Source of the DNA: Portunus trituberculatus
Lineage: Eukaryota > Arthropoda > Malacostraca > Decapoda > Portunidae
Length of the DNA: 64,000 bases
Reading direction: 5' to 3'
NCBI RefSeq assembly: GCF_017591435.1
Contig: NC_059256.1
Span: forward strand, 12,757,811 to 12,821,810
Position numbers and translations under genes: made by a program. The notes under the pieces are model-generated. The model saw nothing but the letters and a program-made list of their open reading frames with translations. It ran no database searches and had not been told where the DNA came from. This document shows positions 9,301 to 18,694 of the stretch, piece by piece (position 1 is the stretch's first letter; every line of letters begins with the position of its first letter).

Positions 9301-9803
9301 CCTGATCCCACCACCAGTACTTGGTCCACTACGCCACCCCCTCTGCAAGCAAGGTTATGTTTCCCCACCAAAATCTGCTGAATGCTTTCCTCTATTTATT
9401 TAAAGAGTACCAAGTGTTAATAAGACCGACTGTGCTTGATAATTATGAAGTATAGTATGTCAGCAGCATATGGAACTTCCACACCTCGTTTAGCGGTCAA
9501 AGGTACGGAAAAGCGCGCAGAGATCCGGACTAAGACGTTTTAATTCATATATTCAACTGAGCATTAATAAAACTTACCAGAGCTTGTTGGGAAGTATGTC
9601 AGCAGCATTTGGAACTTCCACACCTCGTTTAGCGGTCAAAGGTACGGAAAAGCGCGCAGAGATCCGGACTAAGACGTTTTAATTCATATATTCAACAGAG
9701 CATTAATAAAACTTACCAGAGCTTGTTGGGAAGTATACACCACCACCACCAGCATGACCCCAACCAGCAGGGGAAGACGCGAACCAGTGCTGCGCAAAGC
9801 CAT
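6376..9803 (-). CDS. Small secreted Ser/Gly/Tyr-rich protein, three coding exons (one exon with a missing base)
   Basis: Exons on the minus strand are 9803-9717, 8350-8193 and 6453-6376, with GTAAGT donors and AG acceptors and phase 0 junctions. Exon 1 encodes 29 residues that form a signal peptide: MALRS, a basic residue, then a hydrophobic run LLVGVMLVVVVY and a TSQQA cleavage-like site, placing the product in the secretory pathway. Exon 2 gives SDGSSSSGSYTSFESYGSSG and then, after a one-base slip, SYESSSSSEYARNLRALSEA. Exon 3 ends the protein with SYGSSGGSYGSSGDSY repeats and a TGA stop. Exon 2 is 158 nt; restoring one base makes it 159 nt and in phase with both neighbours, so a one-base loss is likely. 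Predicted product is about 107 residues. SYGSSG repeats recall cuticle, silk-like or glue proteins, but no named family is recognised. Introns hold MITE, hAT and SINE insertions. Confidence 0.75.
6454..6927. other. Intron 2 of the secreted-protein gene, right part
   Basis: No exon is seen. It contains a short (CA)n near 6768-6786 and several similar phrases of the kind GGTCAATTGGTCC / GGTCATCTGGTCC between 6680 and 6930 that recur at 7140-7165 and 7855-7925. They look like a degenerate minisatellite that the MITE and the hAT element interrupt. Confidence 0.4.
6928..7140 (-). mobile_element. MITE with TTAA ends (piggyBac-like), full copy
   Basis: The element begins TTAACCCCTTCAGTAC and ends GTACTGAATGGGTTAA, an inverted repeat of about 16 bp with one mismatch, flanked by and including TTAA, the target of piggyBac-type transposases. 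Its 213 bp match the element at 8414-8627 in the opposite orientation. No coding capacity. It sits in intron 2 of the secreted-protein gene. Confidence 0.8.
7167..7851. mobile_element. Non-autonomous hAT element with 8-bp target duplication
   Basis: The ends are CAGTGTTATTCACTAATTTT on the left and, read from the right on the other strand, CAGTGGTATGCAATTTACGG: short imperfect terminal inverted repeats starting with CAGTG, as in hAT elements. The element is flanked on both sides by GTCTAGAG (7159-7166 and 7852-7859), a perfect 8-bp target duplication, the hallmark of hAT transposition. It has no transposase frame. A tRNA-derived SINE is nested inside at about 7452-7715. Confidence 0.85.
7452..7715 (+). 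mobile_element. SINE family D, tRNA-Val(CAC)-like head, nested in the hAT element
   Basis: A 72-nt head at 7452-7523 folds as a tRNA: acceptor GCCCGGT against GCTGGGT with wobble pairs, D arm AGCTCGGTGGTTAGAGC, anticodon arm with loop TTCACAA (CAC, Val), and T arm CGGGGTTCGATTCCCCG. A SINE-like body follows (GAGCTCGTTCCGTAGGG, related to the body of family A). A functional tRNA-Val is possible in principle, but the attached body and the nested location favour a SINE. The right end is approximate. Confidence 0.7.
8414..8990 (+). repeat. MITE whose 3' part is amplified into a 121-bp tandem array
   Basis: A complete MITE lies at 8414-8627, starting TTAACCTCTCTAGTGCTATG and ending CCCAGTACTGAAGGGGTTAA. 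Its last 121 bp are then repeated three more times, with TTAA ends at 8748, 8869 and 8990. Each unit contains the AGACTGTGGCCATTAATCTT and TGCTAATGTCAATAAAATGG phrases. The same phrases form the 92-bp array at 19025-20930. The array lies in intron 1 of the secreted-protein gene, just 3' of exon 1 sequence in gene order. Confidence 0.9.
9040..9346 (-). mobile_element. SINE family C, copy with tRNA-like head
   Basis: On the minus strand the head at 9346-9265 contains TGGCGTAGTGGACCAAGTAC (box A-like) and GGTTCGAATCTCACCAC (box B). The body then matches the copy at 1905-2265. No long poly(A) remains at the 3' end near 9040. Confidence 0.65.
9455..9732. repeat. 139-bp tandem duplication covering the exon 1 donor of the secreted-protein gene
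   Basis: The segment from GTATGTCAGCAGCAT to GCTTGTTGGGAA occurs twice with a 139-bp period (9455 and 9594), differing at only a few bases. Each copy includes, on the minus strand, the last part of exon 1 and its CTG|GTAAGT donor, so two equivalent donors exist. Only the upstream one (GT at 9716-9715) is joined to the full signal-peptide coding sequence. Confidence 0.85.
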
Positions 9804-9870
9804 TGCGATTATGAAGTCTGCAGGGTGAATGTCAGCTCTGCCACGACTCTCAGCCTATATGGACACCCGA
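9804..9870 (-). promoter_or_regulatory. Possible core promoter of the secreted-protein gene
   Basis: On the minus strand a TATA-like CATATAGG lies near 9855-9862, about 55 bp upstream of the start codon at 9803. This would allow a short leader of about 25 nt. No clear initiator is seen, so this rests only on the TATA-like word and its spacing. Confidence 0.3.
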
Positions 9871-10404
9871 ATGCTGTCAAAAGATGCAGTTTGTAATCAG
9901 ATCACACATAATTTCTTTATGGCCTCTGACTCATTGGCGTCACACCTGCGCTCTGGTGTGATGAACTACACACATACACACACTCACACACACACACCTG
10001 CGTAGACCTGAATCATGAATGTATTTGTATGTGAGAAATGTCTTAACGCTTGCTTCCAATGCATTTTAACTGTAAGAGAGAGAGAGAGAGACGTTTAAAA
10101 TTGTGCCTTACTAACACAAACCACTTAAGGTCACACTGTATACTATCTCAAATGCAAACTCTAATTATGATGTTTAAAGAGAGAGAGAGACAGGGCGTGT
10201 GTGGAAAAAGATATTATATTGAGGGAGAGCACAAGTGTTGATGTATGAATGGTCTCTCGTACATGACATTATCGCACCACCGGCGTCATTACACGGAGTT
10301 ACACATGCACACCCTGGCAAACCTCATCACACGCACGTTTCCTATTCAATCACTCCTTTATACGTGTTGACTAACCCTTGCCTGATTTTCCTTCACCTGC
10401 CTGC
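9871..10404. other. Intergenic stretch with short (CA)n and (GA)n tracts
   Basis: No gene recognised. Short (CA)n near 9970-9998 and (GA)n tracts near 10076-10091 and 10180-10190. Confidence 0.5.
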
Positions 10405-10408
10405 TTGG

Positions 10409-11133
<725 letters not shown>

Positions 11134-11234
11134 CTTATATAAGTGAGTGTGTGTATGTATATAAATGTCCACCAACTGCTGGCCTCACCCAGGCTATGAA
11201 AGGATGTACACACATTTGTATATAAGCGCAATAG

Positions 11235-11240
<6 letters not shown>

Positions 11241-11270
<30 letters not shown>

Positions 11271-11290
11271 GTGTGTGTGTGTGTGTGTGT
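11241..11290 (+). repeat. (GT)n microsatellite next to a SINE 3' end
   Basis: GT runs with one interruption abut the 3' end of the reverse-oriented SINE family A fragment, mirroring the (CA)n tail of the copy at 4620. Confidence 0.9.
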
Positions 11291-11404
11291 AATTCACCCC
11301 GGTCGTTTACTGGTCAGCCAGCCAGTCTTCCCCATTACGGAGCGAGGTCAGAGCTCATAGACCGACCTTCGAGTAGGACTGAGACCACAACACACTCCAC
11401 ACAC
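11291..11404 (-). mobile_element. SINE family A, 3' fragment
   Basis: Reverse complement of the last about 115 bp of the SINE at 4342-4619 (AATTCACC, GACCAGTAAACGACC, GCTCATAGACCGACC), followed on its 3' side by (GT)n. The tRNA-like head is absent. Confidence 0.8.
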
Positions 11405-12068
11405 AGTGCACAGTGTCAGTTTCCTGCAGTGTGTGACTCTTCAGTGTGTTGGTATCATGGAGATGTTTAGGCCAGCATGCCCAGACCACAGACCACCACC
11501 TCCTTCACTACCTCTGAAACTATAACTCTCTCTCTCTCTCTTTCTCTCTCTCTGTAATTACCATCATCACACGTAATATATTTTTTTATTTTTCTGGTTC
11601 GTCTTTTTTTTTTTTTTTTTCAATATCAGCTTCTTTTCAAACTCCGCGATGAGTACTCAGTCTGTACAAGTGTAAGCAGTATTGTGAACACCTAAATAGA
11701 GGCTTGGTACTTTTGTTTATATATATTTTTTTCATTAATTTTCTTCGTCAGTCCTCCCACGTACTGAGTGTTGGTGTTACTGTATAGAACACTTGTGGTC
11801 CTGAGGGTTAAAATATTTGCACCTGCACTGTCATTAACGCTTTACAAATATACCACCTGCGAGCCTTGAACGTGCTTGTATAAACTCTAACAAATAAACA
11901 GTAACAATCAAGGCAGTAATATACATAATGCCACACCTTTATTAGCAATAGGCTTAAAGAATCTCTAGAGTGAAGTCTTGTAGGTGTTGTGTTCAATCGT
12001 TTAACAGAGGCAGTAACGCTAGTCTTCACTATGCACGTCTTCCAGAGCTGTGCCTACACCCATGAAGA
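11405..12068. other. Intergenic stretch, nothing recognised
   Basis: Only short T and TC tracts (11527-11555, 11605-11622). No exon or RNA gene could be supported. Confidence 0.5.
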
Positions 12069-12069
12069 C

Positions 12070-12193
12070 ACTCTCTCTCTCTCTCTCTCTCTGTCTCTCT
12101 GTCTTGGTCTGCGTGTGTGCGTGTCCGTTTAGAGAGAGAGAGAGAGAGAGAGGTGGTGGTGACGTGTGTGTGTGTGCCAATATAGTATTCCTG

Positions 12194-12254
<61 letters not shown>

Positions 12255-12347
12255 TGGTCTGCGTGTGTGCGTGTCCGTTTAGAGAGAGAGAAAGAGAGAG
12301 AGAGAGGTGGTGCTGACGTGTGTGTGTGTGCCAATATAGTATTCCTG

Positions 12348-12385
<38 letters not shown>

Positions 12386-12386
12386 G
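12070..12386. repeat. Tandem duplication of a (TC)n...(GA)n unit
   Basis: Two copies of a unit made of (TC)n, GTCTTGGTCTGCGTGTGTGC, GTCCGTTT, (GA)n, GGTGGTG, (GT)n and CCAATATAGTATTCCTGCC. The TC and GA runs in each unit are complementary and could pair as a hairpin of about 20 bp. Confidence 0.85.
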
Positions 12387-13012
12387 ATCCACACCCCCCC
12401 CCTAGTCTCGCTCATGTAAAGATCCCTTCCCAGGTCAAATCAATTCAATTTTAAAACTCCACTAATATTTTAAAATCTTTAAAAATATATACTACACTAA
12501 ATATTGCAAGGAAATTTGAGTATACAGGTTATCAAAAGGTGTAACAGCATCATTTCGTCTACAATTTCCACGTGTCATGTAGCTGGCGAGGTGATGGTAT
12601 TGATCATTCCGAGTATCCATAATAGAGAGAGAGATTCTATGCCCCTATGATGCCTTGGTTAGTGAGAGAAACACGTTCCTGAACCACAAGAAGATAAGCA
12701 CTACACACTTCGCTGGTTCGGAAATCAAGAAAGGTTCGCGCGCCCACCTCGGATTAATAATAGTAGTAGTAATAGTAGTTCATATGAAGAAGTAGATTTG
12801 ATGAGGTGAGGGTCTTCATATAAATCCAGACAGGCTTAGTGATGGCAGGGCGAAGGAAGAGAGGCGATATTACAGTAGATATTGGTGAGTCTTGAAGGGT
12901 CACCAGGTTATCCTTTCAACTACCGTCCGTGGCAGCCCTAGAACACAGGAGAGGGCGAAGGGAGGAGGGTGTTATAGTAAGTAACAGTGTGAGCCGAGCT
13001 TCCTCCTAGCAG

Positions 13013-13013
<1 letters not shown>
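12387..13013. other. Intergenic stretch, nothing recognised
   Basis: AT-rich sequence with a short (TAG)n-like tract near 12760-12780. No gene supported. Confidence 0.5.

Positions 13014-13014
<1 letters not shown>

Positions 13015-13055
<41 letters not shown>
13015..13055 (+). repeat. (CA)n microsatellite
   Basis: Perfect CA run of about 20 units. Confidence 0.95.
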
Positions 13056-13058
<3 letters not shown>

Positions 13059-13162
13059 TTCGCAGGACCGCAAAACGTGAGGTGAAAATGCTCCGTGTTG
13101 GGATTATTGTCATTTAGTGAAGGTGTGGAGCTAATTTGTGGTGCATTTTTACTGTACCGTTT

Positions 13163-13552
13163 ATAAGTATCCAGCATGTACCGTGCATAAGTATTCAGCA
13201 TGTACCGTGCATAAGTATTCAGCATGTACCGTGCATAAGTATTCAGCATGTACCGTGCATAAGTATTCAGCTTGTACCGTGGATAAGTATTCAGCATGTA
13301 CCGTGCATAAGTATTCAGCATGTACCGTGCGTAAGTATTTAGCTTGTACCGTGCATAAGTATTCAGCATGTACCGTGCATAAGTATTCAGCATGTACCGT
13401 GCATAACCAGCATGTACCGTGCATAAGTATTCAGCATGTACCGTGCATAAGTATTCAGCATGTACCGTGCATAAGTATTCAGCTTGTACCGTGCATAAGT
13501 ATTCAGCATGTACCGTGCATAAGTATTCAGCATGTACCGTGCATAAGTATTA
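13163..13552. repeat. 24-bp satellite array, about 16 copies
   Basis: The unit AGCATGTACCGTGCATAAGT plus ATTC is repeated with few changes (C/G, A/T and one partial unit near 13406). Because 24 is a multiple of 3, all frames stay open and give 8-residue repeats such as MLNTYARY on the minus strand. No start context, splice signal or codon pattern suggests a gene. Confidence 0.95.
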
Positions 13553-13689
13553 TTTATTGAAGTTCTTGTATTCTTGTGTATACTGATCAGTGTTACATAT
13601 TTAATACTTTAACCATAAGTCTTTGCCTAGAGGGGAAGGCCCAATCCTCCTCCTAGGCTGTATTTATTAGTTAATTTAACGATAAATTG

Positions 13690-15170
13690 ATCAATGTCTT
13701 CCACAGGACCTAGATGTAGATGTAGATGTAGGTCCGGAGCTTTCGGCTTTGCAACGACACTGCTCCTTACTTCTTCTCGTCCTTTGTTCCGCTAATGTTG
13801 AAGTTCTTTTTTCTTCTTTTCCCGCTGTGTCCACCTCTTGTATATGGCGTCCTTGTATTTTGTGTGGGTTGGTGAAGAGGATATGTCCCAGCGTGTCCCT
13901 GCCAGCCCCTGCCACAAGCGGGGGTGGTTGTGGCGGCAGCGCTGGTGGGAGGGCCGCCTCGTCTGGGTACCCGTAACATTGCAGCAGAAAATGATGCAGG
14001 GTTTCTTCCTCCTCTCCACACATGATGCGTGTTGTGTCCTCATTTGTAAATCTTTTTGTGCCGTTAAGTGACAGGTTGTTGGTTCTGGCTCTGTACAGTG
14101 TCTCTGAGGCTGGTGTGTTGGCGTACAGTTGCTCCTAACATATCATCCTTGTTTGAAATGCCTTGTAAATTTCTAGACTGGACTTCTTTTCTCCACTCTT
14201 CTGTGTCCCAGCGTTCCAATTTCATTATTAATTCTTCTTTACTTAATGTCTCTATGTCTTTCAGTTCTTTGTACACTAGTTGTAGTTCAAGGCTCTCATC
14301 AAGGTGTAAATTTAAGGTAAAGCAGCTTCCCTTGGGCATATTTTGCAGCTCCTAATATTGTCCTATAGACGCTTACATATTTCTGCTTCTGTAAAATTGA
14401 GTATCTTTGCTCCATACAATATATATGGTAGACATGTTTTTTCCAGTAAGCTTTTCTTATTGTTAATCTTTGCTATGATGGAATATGCCAGGTTAATTAG
14501 CCATCCCTTTGTGCCTTCTCTATCATTTTTATGCTTTGTGAAGATGTTTCTACTGTTTGTTAATGTTATGCCCAGGTATTTCATCTGTTATTTGTACGCC
14601 CTCTATATCTAATGGCTGTTTATTTCTCCTAGTAATTTTATGTTATATTTGGCTCTTTCTACACTTTGGGACATTAAGAGCCCATCTCAGCAAAGAAATA
14701 GACCACTTATATCGATGTTAACACTTCCAAAACCTCTTTCTTCCTCCATTTTGTTGATAATTAGACATGTTATATGTTTAAAAAGGGCGGTAGAGGCAGC
14801 GCAGCCTTGTCTTACTCCACTGCTCACTGTTATCTTAGTGTTTGTTACTTTTATTAAGGTATTATCGTCTTTATAAACGCTGGGAATGGCGCTTATCATA
14901 TCTGGATGTGTCTCGTATTCTATCATGGCTTCATCTATCTCCAGAATGCCTTTATTTTCTCTTATTGCTTCTTCTTCTGGTAATAAATAGTTTGCCTTCC
15001 TTTTCCTTGTAATTTTTCGATATGGTCTCACAATTTTGTCTTATCTGCATTCAGCTGTGTCTTTTCCTGTCTTTTCCTCTCCTAAAGTGTCTGTTAAGCT
15101 GTTTCCTGGTTGTTATTTCCCTAAAAATGCATTAATGGAGGTTCTTTGATTTGTGTATCAGTCTTAAACT
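13690..15170 (-). pseudogene. Degenerate non-LTR retrotransposon (LINE) reverse transcriptase
   Basis: Minus-strand pieces in several frames give, from high to low coordinate: SSGVRQGCAAST with LFK (reverse transcriptase palm motif, about 14770-14810), KYLGITLT (about 14560-14580), and CGEEEETLHHFLLQC (C-terminal zinc-knuckle-like motif, about 13980-14020). Frameshifts and stops separate them. A LNADKTK motif near 15040-15060 lies on the wrong side of VRQGC, so the copy is rearranged or two fragments are joined. The 3' end on the minus strand is followed by (ACATCT)n-like repeats at 13708-13732, a tail seen in some LINE clades. Dead element; clade not assigned. Confidence 0.75.
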
Positions 15171-15267
15171 TGAATGTTCTTTTTTAATGCTGCTGAGGCA
15201 AATTTACTATCAAGATCAGGATTAAAACCACCACTATCACCACCACCACCACCACAATCATCATCAT

Positions 15268-15719
<452 letters not shown>

Positions 15720-15826
15720 TTTAATATTTGGTTAAGTTAGGAACGGTGTGGAAACATGTGACGTGCAGTTATATACAGTTAATTCATTATTTGTACCAAT
15801 ATTTTACAGTCTTGCCTGATGAAATG

Positions 15827-15851
15827 TTAGGTTAGGTTAGGTTAGGTTAGG
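15827..15851 (+). repeat. Interstitial (TTAGG)5
   Basis: Five perfect copies of TTAGG, the arthropod telomere repeat. Too short for a telomere and surrounded by ordinary intergenic sequence. Confidence 0.9.
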
Positions 15852-15879
15852 TCCGCAGGTGTACCATAGACACTTGTGC

Positions 15880-16325
15880 CCTCAAAATATGCCAAGCTGT
15901 CTTAAAATGCCCTCAAAACATGCCACTGTGTCTTTAAAGGCCCTCAAAATATGTTAAACTGTCTTAAAATGCCCTCAAAACATGCCACTCTGTCTTAAAA
16001 TGCCCTCAATATATGTTAAACTGTCTTAAAATGCCTCAAAACATGCCAAACTGTCTTAAAATATCCTCAAAACATGCCACACTGTCTTAAAATGCCCTCA
16101 AAATATGCCACACTGTCTTAAAATGCCCTCAAAATATGCCAAACTGTCTTGAAATAGCCTCAAAATATGTTAAACTGTCTTAAAATGCCCTCAAAACATG
16201 CCACACTGTCTTAAAATGCCCTCAAAACATGCCAAACTGTCTTGAAATAGCCTCAAAATATGTTAAACTGTCTTAAAATATCCTCAAAACATGCCAAACT
16301 GTCTTAAAATGCCCTCAAAACATGA
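15880..16325 (+). repeat. 31-bp satellite A, diverged array
   Basis: About 14 units of TGCCAAACTGTCTTAAAATG followed by CCCTCAAAACA, with many variants (ATATGTTAAACT, GAAATAGCCTC). It is the most diverged of five arrays of this family in the window (others at 22165, 25035, 34135 and 49445). Confidence 0.95.
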
Positions 16326-16486
16326 ATCTTCATTTTCTACAGCTTCACAAACTCATGTGGGGGATTAAAATAGTGAAGACTGTGGCCATTAACCTTCTGC
16401 CTCCATAGACCCTTGCTAATGTCAATAAAATGGTCTAATGGTACACAAATCTCAAGGTAAAAATGTGTCCCAGTACTGAAGGTTAA
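16326..16486 (+). mobile_element. TTAA MITE, 5'-truncated copy
   Basis: Matches the MITE at 8414-8627 from the TTTTCTACAGCTTCA phrase to the right end CCCAGTACTGAAGGTTAA, with loss of two G. The left inverted repeat is missing and is replaced by the 31-bp satellite. Confidence 0.75.
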
Positions 16487-16654
16487 CTGACTGGCCAGAG
16501 ACTTGAAAACCCAGTCAATCGATCAGTCAGTTCTGCGGCATTTGAAAACGTTATACCAGTCAGTTTTAAATAGCGACTTTGAAAACTGATGTCTGGTTGG
16601 ATTAAGCTGATCTAGATGCAGCTAGTGGCAGGTGGTACGCGGCGCCTGCACATC

Positions 16655-18085
16655 CTTGAAAAACTGCGTCACTTCAACTAGAGCCTTTCAAAAGAGTGTT
16701 TCTCCTCTCGTAAATGCAGAAATGTTGTTAATCTGTCATTGGAACCTTAAAAACACTTATTACTTCAACTAGAGCCTTTCAAAAGAGTGTTTCTCCTGTT
16801 AATAATGCAGAAATGTTGTCACTCTGCCTCTAGAACCACAAAAACACTCTTAAAAACCCTTATTACTTCAACTAGAGCCTTTCAAAAGAGTGTTTCTCCT
16901 GTTAATAATGCAGAAATGTTGTCACTCTGCCTCTAGAACCACAAAACACTCTTAAAAACCTTATTACTTCAACTAGAGCCTTTCAAAAGAGTGTTTCTCC
17001 TGTTAATAATGCAGAAATGTTGTCACTCTGCCTCTAGAACCACAAAACACTCTTAAAACCCTTATTACTTCAACTAGAGCCTTTCAAAAGAGTGTTTCTC
17101 CTGTTAATAATGCAGAAATGTTGTCACTCTGCCTCTAGAACCACAAAAACACTCTTAAAAACCCTTATTACTTCAACTAGAGCCTTTCAAAAGAGTGTTT
17201 CTCCTGTTAATAATGCAGAAATGTTGTCACTCTGCCTCTAGAACCACATAAACACTCTTAAAAACCCTTATTACTTCAACTAGAGCCTTTCAAAAGAGTG
17301 TTTCTCCTCTCGTAAATGCAGAAATGTTGTTGATCTGTCATTGGAACCTTAAAAACACTCTTAAAAACCTGTTTCACTTCAACTAGAGCCTTTCAAAAGA
17401 GTGTTTCTCCTGTTAATAATGCAGAAATGTTGTTAATCAGTCATTGGAACCTTAAAAACACTTATTATTTCAACTAGAGTCTTTCAAAAGAGTGTTTCTC
17501 CTGTTAATAATGCAGAAATGTTGTTAATCTGTCACTGGAACCTTAAAAACACTCTTAAAAACACTTATTACTTCAACTAGAGCCTTTCAAAAGAGTGTTT
17601 CTCCTGTTAATAATGCAGAAATGTTGTCACTCTGCCTCTAGAACCACAAAAACACTCTTAAAAACCCTTATTACTTCAACTAGAGCCTTTCAAAAGAGTG
17701 TTTCTCCTGTTAATAATGCAGAAATGTTGTCACTCTGCCTCTAGAACCACAAAACACTCTTAAAACCCTTATTACTTCAACTAGAGCCTTTCAAAAGAGT
17801 GTTTCTCCTGTTAATAATGCAGAAATGTTGTCACTCTGCCTCTAGAACCACAAAACACTCTTAAAACCCTTATTACTTCAACTAGAGCCTTTCAAAAGAG
17901 TGTTTCTCCTGTTAATAATGCAGAAATGTTGTCACTCTGCCTCTAGAACCACAAAAACACTCTTAAAAACCCTTATTACTTCAACTAGAGCCTTTCAAAA
18001 GAGTGTTTCTCCTGTTAATAATGCAGAAATCTTGTCACTCTGCCGCTAGAACCTTAAAAACACTTAAAAACCTGCATCACTTCAA
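16655..18085 (-). repeat. 103-bp satellite array, inverted orientation
   Basis: About 14 units, each containing TTCAACTAGAGCCTTTCAAA, GAGTGTTTCTCCTG and CACTCTGCCTCTAGAACCAC. It is the reverse complement of the arrays at 21455, 57750 and 63790. Units differ in the block after ATGCAGAAATGTTG (CACTCTGCC or TTAATCTGTC). No LINE flanks are seen at this array, unlike the three plus-oriented arrays. 16487-16654 just before it holds nothing recognised. Confidence 0.95.
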
Positions 18086-18089
18086 CTAG

Positions 18090-18090
18090 A

Positions 18091-18158
<68 letters not shown>
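18090..18158 (+). repeat. (TC)n tract upstream of the RB1CC1 first coding exon
   Basis: Perfect TC run ending in CAG|G, which is itself a possible acceptor and polypyrimidine tract. It is complementary to the (GA)n runs at 18411-18508 on the other side of the exon. Confidence 0.9.
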
Positions 18159-18159
<1 letters not shown>

Positions 18160-18191
18160 GCAAAAACCTAACCTAATATTTCTCTCCACAG

Positions 18192-18404
18192 ACAAACTAT
18201 TCCTGTATTTTGGAAGAATTGAGATTGACGGCAGGCTTGACACCACCTCGGCCCACCCCAGCCCACCTCAGCCCACCCCAGCCCACCCCAGCCCACCCCA
18301 GCCCACCTCGGCCCACCTGGTCTGAGCCGAGCCAAGATGATACACGTATTTCTTGTCGACACTGGGACCATGTTGACATTTGAGATGAACTTAGCACTTG
18401 AGAG
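18192..18404 (+). CDS. RB1CC1: RB1CC1 first coding exon (5' UTR plus residues 1-22)
   Basis: An acceptor (tctctccacag) ends at 18191 and a GTACGG donor starts at 18405. The 5' UTR contains about nine 10-bp CAGCCCACCC-type repeats (18243-18325). The start at 18337 has the context CCAAGATGA, and the frame from it gives MIHVFLVDTGTMLTFEMNLA, the conserved beginning of RB1CC1. The exon ends with two bases of a split codon (phase 2). Confidence 0.88.
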
Positions 18405-18412
18405 GTACGGAG

Positions 18413-18510
<98 letters not shown>

Positions 18511-18524
18511 TTGAGTACCCTTGA

Positions 18525-18602
<78 letters not shown>

Positions 18603-18654
18603 CCCCAGCGTTGAACAAGATAAATTTTCAGAAATGTGTCTGATATCTTGCCAA

Positions 18655-18694
<40 letters not shown>

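Noticed and set aside
13163..13552. Repeat-peptide gene from the 24-bp satellite
   Set aside because: All frames on both strands stay open for the same arithmetic reason, and there is no flanking gene structure.
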